A stretch of DNA of 25,785 nt, from the IMG/VR virus record IMGVR_UViG_3300028393_000305, positions 1 through 25,785 of that record. One strand, written 5' to 3'. The notes beneath the pieces were generated by a model. That model worked only from the letters and a program-made list of their open reading frames with translations, did not search any database and was not told where the DNA came from. This document shows, one piece after another, positions 12,342-20,307 of this stretch; positions within the stretch are counted from its first letter, which is position 1, and each line of letters begins with the position of its first letter. Source of the DNA: a virus. The position numbers were made by a program, and so were the translations under genes.

Positions 12342-13204
12342 CAGCCCTCATTCTCGGCGCAACAGGTATGCTCGGTTCAGCCATGATGCGCCGACTACCT
12401 GGATCTATTGGAATATCAAGTAAGGATTGTGATCTACTCAATCAGAGACAAGTCCATGAAATCTTCGATTTTGATTTTGATGTGATCTACCATTGTGCTG
12501 GGCTTGTAGGTGGTATCATGGACAACATGAATAACCAATATTATTTTCTGATGGATAACGCAAGGATGGCACTTAACGTCATCGACATGGCTAGGACATG
12601 CGGCGTTGAAAAGGTCTATTATATTTCATCATCATGCGTTTATCCAAATGCGTGTGAACAGCCGATGAAAGAGAAGCACATTCTAACTGGTCCTGTAGAA
12701 CCAACAAACGGTGGTTATGCTATGGCTAAACTTGTTGGTATGGAAGCTGCTAGATATGCTGGTTATGTGTCGATGATTCCTTGCAATCTATATGGACCCA
12801 AGGATAACTTCTCGGAGAGCGGACATGTTCTAGCATCATTGGTTCGCAAGGTGTGCGATGCTCAAAAGAATGGTAAATCATCTATTACAGTATGGGGTGA
12901 TGGTACTGCGCGCCGTGAGTTCTTACATGTTGACGATTGTGCGGATGCTATCGTGGCTGCAACACAACTCGATGGTCCATATATAAATATTGGTTCAGGA
13001 GAAGATATCTCAATTCATGATCTCGCTCGTCTTATCATAGATATTGCGCGTTGGGATGGTAATATCGTTTTTGATACAACAAAGCCTAATGGTATGATGC
13101 GAAAACTCCTTGATACCTCGCTACTAGATAGCATTGATTGGAAACAAAAGATTAGCCTAGAGACAGGCATATCGCAAATGATTACAGATTATCGGAGCAT
13201 GTAA
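12338..13204 (+). CDS. GDP-fucose/colitose synthase (epimerase-reductase)
   Basis: 288 residues of the GDP-L-fucose synthase family (WcaG/Fcl, ColC). GATGMLG at 7-13 binds NADP. Catalytic S98 and C100 lie in SSSCVYP, Y127 and K131 in YAMAK (the same 29- and 33-residue spacing as in E. coli GFS), and H163 in SGHVLA. The NLYGP, WGDGTARREF and DDCADA segments match the family. It carries out C3/C5 or C5 epimerisation and C4 reduction. After a ColD-like enzyme the likely product is GDP-L-colitose (ColC role), but GDP-L-fucose cannot be excluded. About 30 residues shorter than GFS. ATG 12338 overlaps the previous stop; a longer upstream frame is only overlap. Confidence 0.9.
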   Translation: MTALILGATGMLGSAMMRRLPGSIGISSKDCDLLNQRQVHEIFDFDFDVIYHCAGLVGGIMDNMNNQYYFLMDNARMALNVIDMARTCGVEKVYYISSSCVYPNACEQPMKEKHILTGPVEPTNGGYAMAKLVGMEAARYAGYVSMIPCNLYGPKDNFSESGHVLASLVRKVCDAQKNGKSSITVWGDGTARREFLHVDDCADAIVAATQLDGPYINIGSGEDISIHDLARLIIDIARWDGNIVFDTTKPNGMMRKLLDTSLLDSIDWKQKISLETGISQMITDYRSM

Positions 13205-14211
13205 TGTCTGCATTCTATCCATTTCTTCGTTCACTGAATACCTTCTCGGTCGATGATATGTCGAGATTGTGTGAATTTTATGGAATGGCAATTCACGCAA
13301 CAAAGACCAATCAGATCAGGAATGCATTGCATAATGTCGCAACAATCATCATGCGACAGGAACCTGATCCGATTCTGTTTAGTCGTACCAAGAACCTACA
13401 TGAATTGCCATATAGCATCCTCGATGCTCGCAGAGGCATTCATGTTGCGCGGTCTGTATTTGCTAATGAAGTCCTCAAGCTTCGGCAGCGCAAGACCGCT
13501 AACAAATCAGCAATGGTGCAAACTTACATTGACGATGGGCTTGTGGTCATCAATGATTTTCTCGGTACCGATAATACGGATCTGATTAGAGAAATGAAAC
13601 AGTTACCGATCAGCGTCAATAAGAATGGTTCGAATGTCATTAGCACAATGACTGATAATCCTGCTCTGCGTAGTTTTCTTTTCGATAGCAAGCTTCGGGA
13701 TTGCGTGTTTGATTGCTTGATGATGTCCAAGACGCACAAGGATGCATCGAGGCAGTTCCTAGATAACACGTTTGTTCAGCGCGTTCACAATAAACCAAAC
13801 GACGGCGATGTTCAGAAAATCATGCACTTCGATACCTACTATGATGCAATGAAGTTCTGGTATTTTCCTAAAGAGGTCAAACTTGAAAATGGACCCTTTA
13901 CAATCTCGCCACAATCGCATATAATGAGTGAAGCTAGGTTGACATGGATGCAAAGCGCATACATGCGATATTATGATAAGACGATAGAGCCAGAGCGTAC
14001 CTATGGGCACGCAGAAGGATCGCTGAGAGTTTTGCCAATCGAGATGGAAGCCATGGGACTTGGCGTTGTGCCAATGGTTGTGCCAAAAGATACCCTGATT
14101 ATCTCGAATGTGTTTGGCTTTCATGGGCGTGGCGAAGCCGCAGTGGATTCGATCCGTGATGCTATTCATGGCTCAATTCGATTGAATTCTCCATTTGACA
14201 ATGAGGAATGA
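13204..14211 (+). CDS. PhyH-type 2OG-Fe(II) oxygenase
   Basis: 335 residues. The C-terminal 220 match the phytanoyl-CoA dioxygenase (PhyH) fold: MHFDTY with H208-x-D210, the ENGPFTISPQSH segment at 228-239 typical of the family, FGFHGRG with distal H307, and a late R326 for 2-oxoglutarate. The N-terminal 100 residues are helical, basic and unassigned. Phage PhyH-like enzymes have unknown substrates. As last gene of the sugar cassette (TAATG junction) it may hydroxylate the glycan or its lipid/protein carrier. Its 3' end carries the next promoter. Confidence 0.82.
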   Translation: MSAFYPFLRSLNTFSVDDMSRLCEFYGMAIHATKTNQIRNALHNVATIIMRQEPDPILFSRTKNLHELPYSILDARRGIHVARSVFANEVLKLRQRKTANKSAMVQTYIDDGLVVINDFLGTDNTDLIREMKQLPISVNKNGSNVISTMTDNPALRSFLFDSKLRDCVFDCLMMSKTHKDASRQFLDNTFVQRVHNKPNDGDVQKIMHFDTYYDAMKFWYFPKEVKLENGPFTISPQSHIMSEARLTWMQSAYMRYYDKTIEPERTYGHAEGSLRVLPIEMEAMGLGVVPMVVPKDTLIISNVFGFHGRGEAAVDSIRDAIHGSIRLNSPFDNEE

Positions 14212-14223
14212 TTGTGTTATGAT
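14195..14223 (+). promoter_or_regulatory. Sigma70-type promoter
   Basis: Perfect TTGACA 14195-14200, 17-nt spacer, TATGAT 14218-14223. It lies across the stop of the PhyH gene and starts the unit from 14245. Confidence 0.85.
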
Positions 14224-14244
14224 GAATTCAAATCGGAGTTCGTC

Positions 14245-14640
14245 ATGGCTATCCTTCCAATCTACTACACCACCACCAATTTTCGCAAACGCAAGGCTTC
14301 GTTGCCCACACGCGCATCCGAGGAGTCTGCTCGTAAAACTGCAGAACTTCTGGCGCGTGTGGGCTACGTCAAACGTGATCGTGCGCCAGTCAAAGCCAAA
14401 GCAGACCAGTGGCAGAATGAGCGCAATGTGGCACCTTTGACAGATGCTATTCCTGGCGGCATTGCAGCCAAGCGCGACAAGCTCAATGACCACAAGTGGA
14501 AGCGTGGGCTTGAAGAGACCAAAGAGACAATCAAAGAAATCCAAAACAAGGCTGCGCGTACTGCACCCGCGTATTCCAAAGGCGCTTACCAGTATATCAC
14601 TGATGGCGCAGATACCAAAACTCTCGGTCGTAAAATCTAG
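14245..14640 (+). CDS. Hypothetical basic protein, 131 aa, ends in TAG
   Basis: Start ATG 14245 with CGGAG at 14234-14238. The protein is basic (pI clearly high), helical in the middle (RASEESARKTAELL, KRGLEETKETIKEIQ) and ends YSKGAYQYITDG. I do not recognise a family. It has its own sigma70 promoter 20 nt upstream. Its stop is TAG 14638-14640, one of two amber stops seen, and the next gene begins in the same frame five codons on. Suppression at this codon would fuse the two into about 218 residues. The TAG also forms part of the AGGAG ribosome site of the next gene. Confidence 0.75.
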   Translation: MAILPIYYTTTNFRKRKASLPTRASEESARKTAELLARVGYVKRDRAPVKAKADQWQNERNVAPLTDAIPGGIAAKRDKLNDHKWKRGLEETKETIKEIQNKAARTAPAYSKGAYQYITDGADTKTLGRKI

Positions 14641-14652
14641 GAGCTATATAAT

Positions 14653-14901
14653 ATGTGGACGAAGCAAGAAATTTTCGAGATGGCGCGTGACGGTGTTATC
14701 CGTGTGACGTTTACCAAGTCTGATGGGACAGAGCGTATTATGGTATGTTCATTGTTGGATCAATATCTTCCTCCTATCATGGAAGATGCGGAAGTAACAA
14801 CGAAGGATAATCCAAATGTTCTCGCAGTGATGGATCTTCAAGCGCGAAGCTGGCGCTCATTTCGAATTAATTCGGTTATTAAAGTGGAGACAATGGAATG
14901 A
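14653..14901 (+). CDS. DUF2693-like small SH3-barrel protein
   Basis: 82 residues. The pattern of an N-terminal helix, VIRVTFTKSDGTERIM, LPP, and then VLAVMDLQARSWRSFRINSV matches the phage DUF2693-type SH3-like barrel family found in T4-like genomes. The function is not established. It starts after AGGAG 14639-14643, which includes the upstream TAG. The same reading frame continues from the upstream ORF. It overlaps the glycosyltransferase gene by ATGA. Confidence 0.8.
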   Translation: MWTKQEIFEMARDGVIRVTFTKSDGTERIMVCSLLDQYLPPIMEDAEVTTKDNPNVLAVMDLQARSWRSFRINSVIKVETME

Positions 14902-15881
14902 AACTTAAAATTACTGGCTTACGCGATACTGCAAAGCCGATGACAATTGATCCTGCACAAAATGGCACGTATGGGCATATCGGTTCGCAGGGCGGCACCG
15001 AGCAGATGTACAAGGGTCTTATGGACCGGTTGCCAGCTGAACTAAAAGAACCATTCAATATCATTTGTTCGCGTGTGCGCGAGGTAGATTCCTCGAAGCG
15101 AAATCTTCTTTGGTTGCATGATACCTGGGACGATCCTGAATCGCAGCATCTAAAAGAAAAGTCTAGTCTCGAACGGTTCGAAAAGCTGATCTTTGTTTCG
15201 AACTACCAGCAAGAAACTTATAACATGGCGCTGCAGGTTCCTTATGATAAGGGTATCGTATTGCAGAACGCAATCGTTCCTATCGAGGATCATGTAAAGC
15301 CAGAAGGTACAATCAATCTTATCTATCACACCACGCCACATCGTGGGCTAGAACTCCTTGCACCTGTCGTTGATTTTATGACAGATCGAGGAATTGATTA
15401 CCATCTCGATGTTTATTCGTCGTTTGCAATCTATGGTTGGGAACATCGAGACGATCCGTATCTGCCTCTTTTCGATAAGCTCAGAGCCAATCCTAATGTG
15501 ACATATCATGGATTTCAACCTAATGTGGTTGTTCGTGAAGCTTTGAAGAAAGCACACATTTACGCATACCCAAACATCTGGCCCGAAACATCTGGCATTT
15601 CTGTTATTGAAGCCATGAGTGCTGGCTGTGATGTTGTGTGTCCTAATTTCGCTGCATTGCCTGAGACAACTGCCAACTTCGCTACGATGTACGGTTGGTC
15701 AGAAGATGCCAACGTCCATGCGAACAGATTTGCCGGACTTCTAATGTTAGCTATCAAGAATTTCTGGGATCAGAATAATCAAAACAAGTTGAACTTCCAG
15801 AAAATGTACACCAACAATTTCTACAATTGGGACTATCGCATTCAGCAGTGGGTTGGCTTCCTTGGCGGACTTAAAGGTTGA
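14898..15881 (+). CDS. Glycosyltransferase, GT4/GT-B type
   Basis: 327 residues. N-terminal half: GSQGGTEQMY at 30-38, LLWLHDTWDD at 70-79 and LIFVSNYQ at 97-104, the acceptor-side Rossmann domain. C-terminal half: LIYHTTPHRGLE at 141-152 and the donor EX7E motif in PETSGISVIEAMSAG (E230, E238). It would transfer a sugar from a nucleotide donor to an unknown acceptor in the cytoplasm. Similar enzymes occur in large T4-like phages. It may work with the sugar cassette upstream, although it lies in the next transcription unit. Its last codons hold the next promoter. Confidence 0.88.
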   Translation: MKLKITGLRDTAKPMTIDPAQNGTYGHIGSQGGTEQMYKGLMDRLPAELKEPFNIICSRVREVDSSKRNLLWLHDTWDDPESQHLKEKSSLERFEKLIFVSNYQQETYNMALQVPYDKGIVLQNAIVPIEDHVKPEGTINLIYHTTPHRGLELLAPVVDFMTDRGIDYHLDVYSSFAIYGWEHRDDPYLPLFDKLRANPNVTYHGFQPNVVVREALKKAHIYAYPNIWPETSGISVIEAMSAGCDVVCPNFAALPETTANFATMYGWSEDANVHANRFAGLLMLAIKNFWDQNNQNKLNFQKMYTNNFYNWDYRIQQWVGFLGGLKG

Positions 15882-15906
15882 CAATACCTAAGCTGTGTGA
15901 TATGAT
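15878..15906 (+). promoter_or_regulatory. Sigma70-type promoter
   Basis: Perfect TTGACA 15878-15883 overlapping the stop of the glycosyltransferase, 17-nt spacer, TATGAT 15901-15906. It precedes the gene at 15933. Confidence 0.88.
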
Positions 15907-15932
15907 GTTCTCTAATATGAAAGGATCAATAC

Positions 15933-17060
15933 ATGGCTAAGAGTCTGCTACAGATGGCACCCAAGAAGAAGGTCAAGCGGATCACACCGCGCGGGCTAGA
16001 TCAGAAGTATCTTGGTGAAGAGCCGACTTGGGAGGATCAACAGTTCCTTGGTGAGTCAGCTCTTTCATCAAAGATTGCTGGCGCATATAATTGGTACAAC
16101 TATTTTTCAAACTCCAAGATGAACCGTGAGTTCCTCGAGGAGTTTATGGTTGCTGAAGGTATGTCCAAAGCTGCTTTGCAGATGATGAATAAGGTTGATG
16201 ACCATCACATTCTCCCTAGCATATGGAAGATGGCGCGTATGATTACGATGGGTTACGATGCTCCCAAAGAGCGTCGGATAATCCTATTCAATGACATTAC
16301 CGAAATTGTGAAGCGTGGTATTGCTATCGCTGAGGCTGAAAGGCCGCCGTCCGCTATGTCCAAAAGCACGGTGACAAACAATCTGCTGGCTGATGTTGAG
16401 TCTATGGTAGATGCTAATGATGAACAGCTCACCAAATTTTACGAACTCCTGAAAAACAAAGCACCAAAGCCGGCGATGGTTACAGATATTGCTAACTATT
16501 ACCAGCCGTGGGTTGATGAAATGAAGGAAGCATACGCAACAAAAGACACCGATTTCAAGTATGCTTATCGTCATATGACCAAGAAACAAATCAAGGAGCG
16601 CATTGCTCTATTTGAAGGAATCATTAATGATTGCAAGTCTTATGTGGGTAATAATCGCAAGGCTGTTGTACGCAAGCCACGCAAGATCAAACCTAAGAGC
16701 GATACCGTTATCGTCAAAAGCCTCAAGTGCCAGAAGGAAGACGTTGACCTGAAAATCGTCAGCATTGACCCTACCAAGATCGTCGGCGCTAAAGAGTTGT
16801 GGACATTTAACACTAAATATAATGTTCTCGCGCACTACGTTTCTGATACAGGTTTGTCTGTAAAGGGAACAACTCTTCAAAATGTAAATGATAAGTTGTC
16901 CTCGCAAAAGAAACTTCGTAAGCCAGATCAGGTGTTGCCTGGTATCACTGGATCTACATCCAAAGCTGCCATCAGGTCGTTTGAAGCTATCACAACCAAG
17001 GCCAGTGAACCAAATGGACGAATCAACGAATACACAGTCCTTCTTCGTGCAATCAAATAA
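15933..17060 (+). CDS. Large hypothetical phage protein, 375 aa
   Basis: I do not recognise a named domain. The N terminus is basic (KKKVKR). Residues 35-150 are helical, with NWYNYF and IWKMARMIT segments that recall uncharacterised proteins of T4-like phages. A basic linker (RKAVVRKPRKIKPK) lies near 240-252, and a C-terminal beta-rich domain follows (LWTFNTKYNVLAHY and after). No signal peptide or membrane segment. It has its own promoter and an AAAGGA site at 15919-15924. The charge pattern suggests nucleic-acid contact, but this is inference only. Confidence 0.85.
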   Translation: MAKSLLQMAPKKKVKRITPRGLDQKYLGEEPTWEDQQFLGESALSSKIAGAYNWYNYFSNSKMNREFLEEFMVAEGMSKAALQMMNKVDDHHILPSIWKMARMITMGYDAPKERRIILFNDITEIVKRGIAIAEAERPPSAMSKSTVTNNLLADVESMVDANDEQLTKFYELLKNKAPKPAMVTDIANYYQPWVDEMKEAYATKDTDFKYAYRHMTKKQIKERIALFEGIINDCKSYVGNNRKAVVRKPRKIKPKSDTVIVKSLKCQKEDVDLKIVSIDPTKIVGAKELWTFNTKYNVLAHYVSDTGLSVKGTTLQNVNDKLSSQKKLRKPDQVLPGITGSTSKAAIRSFEAITTKASEPNGRINEYTVLLRAIK

Positions 17061-17379
17061 TATCGTAAAGTTTCCGAAAAATAATCCTCGCGCACATGTG
17101 ATCGTGATAGACGACAACGATGAGGAACGGATTAAGTTCAAGCATGACTTTGTAGACCAAGCGGTACATGATGTTGGCAAAAAGCTTATGTACCTCTTGT
17201 CGACCAAAGGCTTCGATATAACCACGCCAGAGTTTGACGATAGCTATACGTTCACGATGGAATCCCTTCGTGCTACTCTCTTGCAGTCCATGGGTGTTAG
17301 CCATCCTTTCCTCATCTTTATCAATGACTTCATAGAAGGTTTGAATAAGCTTGATGAAGAGCTTGACGACGACGAATAA
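17014..17379 (+). CDS. Hypothetical acidic protein, 121 aa
   Basis: The start at ATG 17014 overlaps the previous gene by 47 nt; AAGG at 16999-17002 is the nearest site. A GTG at 17047 in the same frame is an alternative. A long upstream frame to 16888 is mostly overlap and is rejected. The protein has AHVIVIDDND, a helical middle and an acidic tail (DEELDDDE). I do not recognise the family. Its last codons hold the -35 box of the next promoter. Confidence 0.75.
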   Translation: MDESTNTQSFFVQSNNIVKFPKNNPRAHVIVIDDNDEERIKFKHDFVDQAVHDVGKKLMYLLSTKGFDITTPEFDDSYTFTMESLRATLLQSMGVSHPFLIFINDFIEGLNKLDEELDDDE

Positions 17380-17391
17380 TCCGTGTACTAT
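17363..17391 (+). promoter_or_regulatory. Sigma70-type promoter
   Basis: TTGACG 17363-17368, 17-nt spacer, TACTAT 17386-17391. It lies in the 3' end of the upstream gene and serves the RNase H gene. Confidence 0.7.
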
Positions 17392-17417
17392 ACAGAATGA
17401 AATAAGGAACCGTGGTA

Positions 17418-18278
17418 ATGATTCTCGTTGACTTTAGCCAAGTTATGATATCCAATCTGATGGTTCAATTGTCCAACAATGACCAGAAGCTTGATGAATC
17501 AATGGTCCGCCATATGGTTCTTTCAAGCTTGCGTATGTACAAGCAAAAGTTTCCTGAGTATGGCGAGATTGTCGTTTGTTGCGATGGTCCGTCATATTGG
17601 CGTCGGCAGGTATTCCCTCACTACAAGGCCAATCGGAAGAAGAACCGTGACAGTTCTGGGCATGATTGGGCTACCATCTTTGAATCCCTCCACAGAATCC
17701 GTGACGAGATTCGCGACAACATGCCATATCCTGTGCTGATCTTTGATCGCGCAGAGGCCGATGATGTTATCGCTTCTCTGTGTCATGCATATGGTGAGAC
17801 GATGAACTTGCCTACCGCTGAAAAGATCCTCATTCTTTCCAGTGATAAGGACTTCGCTCAGCTCCAGAAGTATGCCAACGTCCAGCAATACTCGCCCATC
17901 ATGCGAAAGCATATTGCTATTGATAACCCTGAGCGGTTCAAGCAGTACCACATTCTGCAAGGCGATAGTGGCGATGGTGTGCCAAACTTCCTGTCCGTCG
18001 ATGACACCTTCGTGTCTGGTGGTAGACAGAAGCCATTGCCCAAGAAGAAGCTTGAGGAGTGGACTACGCTCCAGCCCGAAGCATATTGCACTGGTGAAAT
18101 GCTGCGAAACTATTATCGCAATAAGAAGCTGGTCGACCTTGATGAGGTGCCTCAGGAATTGCAGACGCAATGCGTTGAGGCTTATCGTTCATACGAGCGG
18201 CAGCCGCGCAGTAAGATCCTCAACTACTTCATTCAGAACCGCTTGCGTACACTAACGGAATCTATTGGAGAATTTTGA
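17418..18278 (+). CDS. rnh: T4-type RNase H (5'-3' exonuclease, FEN-1 family)
   Basis: 286 residues, close to T4 Rnh (305). Metal-binding acids appear in order: D5 in ILVDFSQ, D56 in CCDGPSYWR, E113-D115-D116 in AEADDVIAS, D143 and D145 in SSDKDFAQLQ, and D183/D186 in QGDSGDGVPN, the last within the helix-three-turn region. The FPHYKANRKKNRD segment is the family's basic stretch. It removes RNA primers and flaps during phage DNA replication. I chose ATG 17418 (AAGGA at 17404-17408, 9 nt); the GTG at 17412 is too close to the site. It ends in an ATGA overlap. Confidence 0.94.
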   Translation: MILVDFSQVMISNLMVQLSNNDQKLDESMVRHMVLSSLRMYKQKFPEYGEIVVCCDGPSYWRRQVFPHYKANRKKNRDSSGHDWATIFESLHRIRDEIRDNMPYPVLIFDRAEADDVIASLCHAYGETMNLPTAEKILILSSDKDFAQLQKYANVQQYSPIMRKHIAIDNPERFKQYHILQGDSGDGVPNFLSVDDTFVSGGRQKPLPKKKLEEWTTLQPEAYCTGEMLRNYYRNKKLVDLDEVPQELQTQCVEAYRSYERQPRSKILNYFIQNRLRTLTESIGEF

Positions 18279-18553
18279 TGACGGATCGGTTAGAGCGCGA
18301 TATCACAGCGATGGAAAAAGAAATCCGGCAGTTAAAAACAAAGCTGGATAATTCCATCATTGATATCCGTGCAGTCAATTTTTATGGTTGGGTTAATTCT
18401 GCGCCAGCTATAAAAGCTAGAACTTGGGAAGTGGTGCGTCACGAAATTCAATACAAGCGTCAGGGGTCATCTGAGTGGGTATCTATTCCCACAATCAATC
18501 GAGACGATGAAAATTCATATATAAAGATTGAAATACCAACTGGAGAACTTTAA
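18275..18553 (+). CDS. Hypothetical protein with coiled-coil start, 92 aa
   Basis: Residues 1-30 form a heptad-like charged helix (RLERDITAMEKEIRQLKTKL). The rest is beta-rich with RHEIQYKRQGSSEW. No known family. It is coupled to RNase H by ATGA and ends 2 nt before the MazG-like gene, so it may act in the same replication or nucleotide setting. Confidence 0.75.
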   Translation: MMTDRLERDITAMEKEIRQLKTKLDNSIIDIRAVNFYGWVNSAPAIKARTWEVVRHEIQYKRQGSSEWVSIPTINRDDENSYIKIEIPTGEL

Positions 18554-18555
18554 GA

Positions 18556-18990
18556 ATGAAAGCATTTCAAGACTGGCCCTGCATTGATATGGCAAAGTAT
18601 GCCGAATTTGTTATGGCTGTGACAAGTAAGGAAAGTCGTGTAGCTGCGGATTTTCTTGACAGAGTGCGTGAAATACACTATGATAAGGATACAGTCATTA
18701 ATGTGCCATTGCTTCTGACTGCGATGATTGGCTTGACCAGTGAAGCTGGCGAGGCCCAAGAAATCCTCAAGAAGGTTTTGTTTCAGGGCAAGCCATACAC
18801 CGAAGAAACTCGTTACCACCTAATGTGCGAACTCGGTGACGTAATTTGGTATTGGGTCAATGCGTGTAATGCGTTGCAGATTGATCCGAATAAGGTAATT
18901 GCATTGAATGTGGAGAAGCTTCAGGCTAGATATCCTGGTGGCACATTCGATGCCTTCTATTCTGAAAATCGTAAGGAAGGTGATATCTAA
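18556..18990 (+). CDS. MazG-like nucleotide pyrophosphohydrolase
   Basis: 144 residues. The all-alpha NTP pyrophosphatase pattern is visible: GLTSEAGEAQEILKK with E63 and E66, then LMCELGDVIWYWV with E92 and D95, and the closing NVEKLQARYPGG. Together they would hold Mg2+ and hydrolyse a (d)NTP or ppGpp-like nucleotide to the monophosphate. In phages such enzymes are proposed to clean pools or to lower alarmone; the substrate here is unknown. It sits between RNase H and DUF6433, near the dNMP kinase further on. TAATG junction with the next gene. Confidence 0.85.
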   Translation: MKAFQDWPCIDMAKYAEFVMAVTSKESRVAADFLDRVREIHYDKDTVINVPLLLTAMIGLTSEAGEAQEILKKVLFQGKPYTEETRYHLMCELGDVIWYWVNACNALQIDPNKVIALNVEKLQARYPGGTFDAFYSENRKEGDI

Positions 18991-19283
18991 TGGTTAAGAA
19001 GTTGGTGTTGGTAGAAGCAATCTCGCAGTACCGCATGACGTATGTTATGGAAGTCGAAGACGATCCACAGCATGCCTTGGATGCGCTCACACTAGGTGAA
19101 GCCACAGAAGAAATGAGTCAGGAGTGGTTAGGTGAAACTATTTTCTCCCATCAAGAGATTACTGATGAACAGTATCTCAAAATTTTCAACGAAAGAAACG
19201 GTTACCTCGAAACTTGGACCGACGATCAAAAGCGAAAGTTCATTTATCGAGTTGACTATACAGGAGGATCCGTGGATGAATAA
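18990..19283 (+). CDS. Hypothetical protein, 97 aa
   Basis: An acidic protein beginning MVKKLVLVEAISQYRMTYVMEVED. An alternating hydrophobic start suggests two beta strands, followed by helices. Not recognised. It begins at the TAATG junction with the MazG-like gene. Its last 8 nt overlap the next start, and it holds the AGGAGG used by that gene. Confidence 0.75.
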   Translation: MVKKLVLVEAISQYRMTYVMEVEDDPQHALDALTLGEATEEMSQEWLGETIFSHQEITDEQYLKIFNERNGYLETWTDDQKRKFIYRVDYTGGSVDE

Positions 19284-19698
19284 GCGACCGCCATTGGCAG
19301 GTATTATCGCAAAGATTGAACTTCAAAAGACGAAGGCTAAACAGGTCGAGTTTTTGAGAAAGTACAGTTGCAAGGAACTCAAGATCGTACTTGGTTATGG
19401 TATGGACCCTGGTGTGAAGTGGTTGCTTCCTGAAACCGATCCTCCATACAAGGCTCTTGAGGAGTCTACTGATCAGGAAGGGCGCTTCTATAATGAGATC
19501 AACAAGCTTGAATATTTCATTGCATCGCCTGAAGGTTTGAATGTCAATCAGGTTCGTCGTGAGGTTCTTTTCATTCAGATCCTCGAGACAATTGATCCGC
19601 GCGATGCCAAGCTTCTTTTGCGTATGAAGAACAAGCAATTGAAGGTCAAGGTCGATGCGGTCAAGGAAGCGTTTCCTAATCTAACCACTAACTGGTAA
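19276..19698 (+). CDS. DUF6433-like phage protein
   Basis: 140 residues. WLLPETDPPYK at about 49-59, the RREVLFIQILETIDPRDAKLLL stretch and the KEAFPNL end match a conserved T4-like phage family (DUF6433 by memory). The function is unknown. The start ATG 19276 has a strong AGGAGG at 19262-19267. A longer frame from 19132 is overlap with the previous gene. Confidence 0.82.
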   Translation: MNKRPPLAGIIAKIELQKTKAKQVEFLRKYSCKELKIVLGYGMDPGVKWLLPETDPPYKALEESTDQEGRFYNEINKLEYFIASPEGLNVNQVRREVLFIQILETIDPRDAKLLLRMKNKQLKVKVDAVKEAFPNLTTNW

Positions 19699-19704
19699 GG
19701 TAAA

Positions 19705-20307
19705 ATGAACACAGCATTTGTTATTGGTAACGGTATGTCGCGCACTGGTTTTGATTTGCTTCGCTTGAAGCCTTTCGGTACCGTGTTTGGTTGCAATGCT
19801 CTTTATCGGCAGTATTATCCTGACTATGAGTTGCCCGATTATCTGGTGGCTATTGATGAAGGTATCATGCGCGAGATTGAAGCTTCGGACTTTCCGTCCA
19901 AGCGCGTGATCTTTCCTCCGATTGATGAGCGGTGGGAACCCGCTTCATGCAATCAGGGCCGTCCGCGTAGCAATGCTGGCATGAACGCAATGCGCGAGGC
20001 TATCAAGTTGGACTTTGACCAGCTGATCTGCCTCGGGTATGATTTCCTCATCAAGGATCCCGCTGCGTCTGTGTCCAATCTTTTTCATGGTACAGACAAC
20101 TACGGACCCGAGACACGCGCAAGCGCGAACGATAACCCTGGGCGTGTTCGCTACCTTCAGTGGCTCGTCAATCAGCATCCCGAGATTGATTTCATTTTCA
20201 TCTTCCCCTCGGATGCTATCGTAACGCCTATTGAAGGTCCTAACGTGTTTATCAATACCTACGAAAACCTTCAGCAGTTTACAACCCAACTTGTGGATGC
20301 TCAATAA
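19705..20307 (+). CDS. Rossmann-like phage protein (DUF115/MptE-like?)
   Basis: 200 residues opening AFVIGNGMSRTGFDL, then FGCNALYRQYYPDY and YLVAIDEG. The GNGxSR loop with a following GCNALY is seen in phage proteins distantly like DUF115/MptE-like or sialyltransferase-type folds, which bind a nucleotide or nucleotide-sugar at such a glycine loop. A HGTDNYGPETR segment lies near 128-138. The function is unproven. Given the two other glycosyltransferases, a sugar-related role is possible. TAATG junction with the next gene. Confidence 0.7.
   Translation: MNTAFVIGNGMSRTGFDLLRLKPFGTVFGCNALYRQYYPDYELPDYLVAIDEGIMREIEASDFPSKRVIFPPIDERWEPASCNQGRPRSNAGMNAMREAIKLDFDQLICLGYDFLIKDPAASVSNLFHGTDNYGPETRASANDNPGRVRYLQWLVNQHPEIDFIFIFPSDAIVTPIEGPNVFINTYENLQQFTTQLVDAQ

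Noticed and set aside
12981-12988. TATAAATA inside the fucose/colitose synthase gene
   Set aside because: It encodes conserved family residues (YIN) and no gene starts nearby; taken as chance.
16608-17225. 205-aa minus-strand ORF
   Set aside because: It lies opposite two well-supported genes, with no ribosome site and no family resemblance.
17592-18170. 192-aa minus-strand ORF
   Set aside because: It is the shadow of the RNase H gene.
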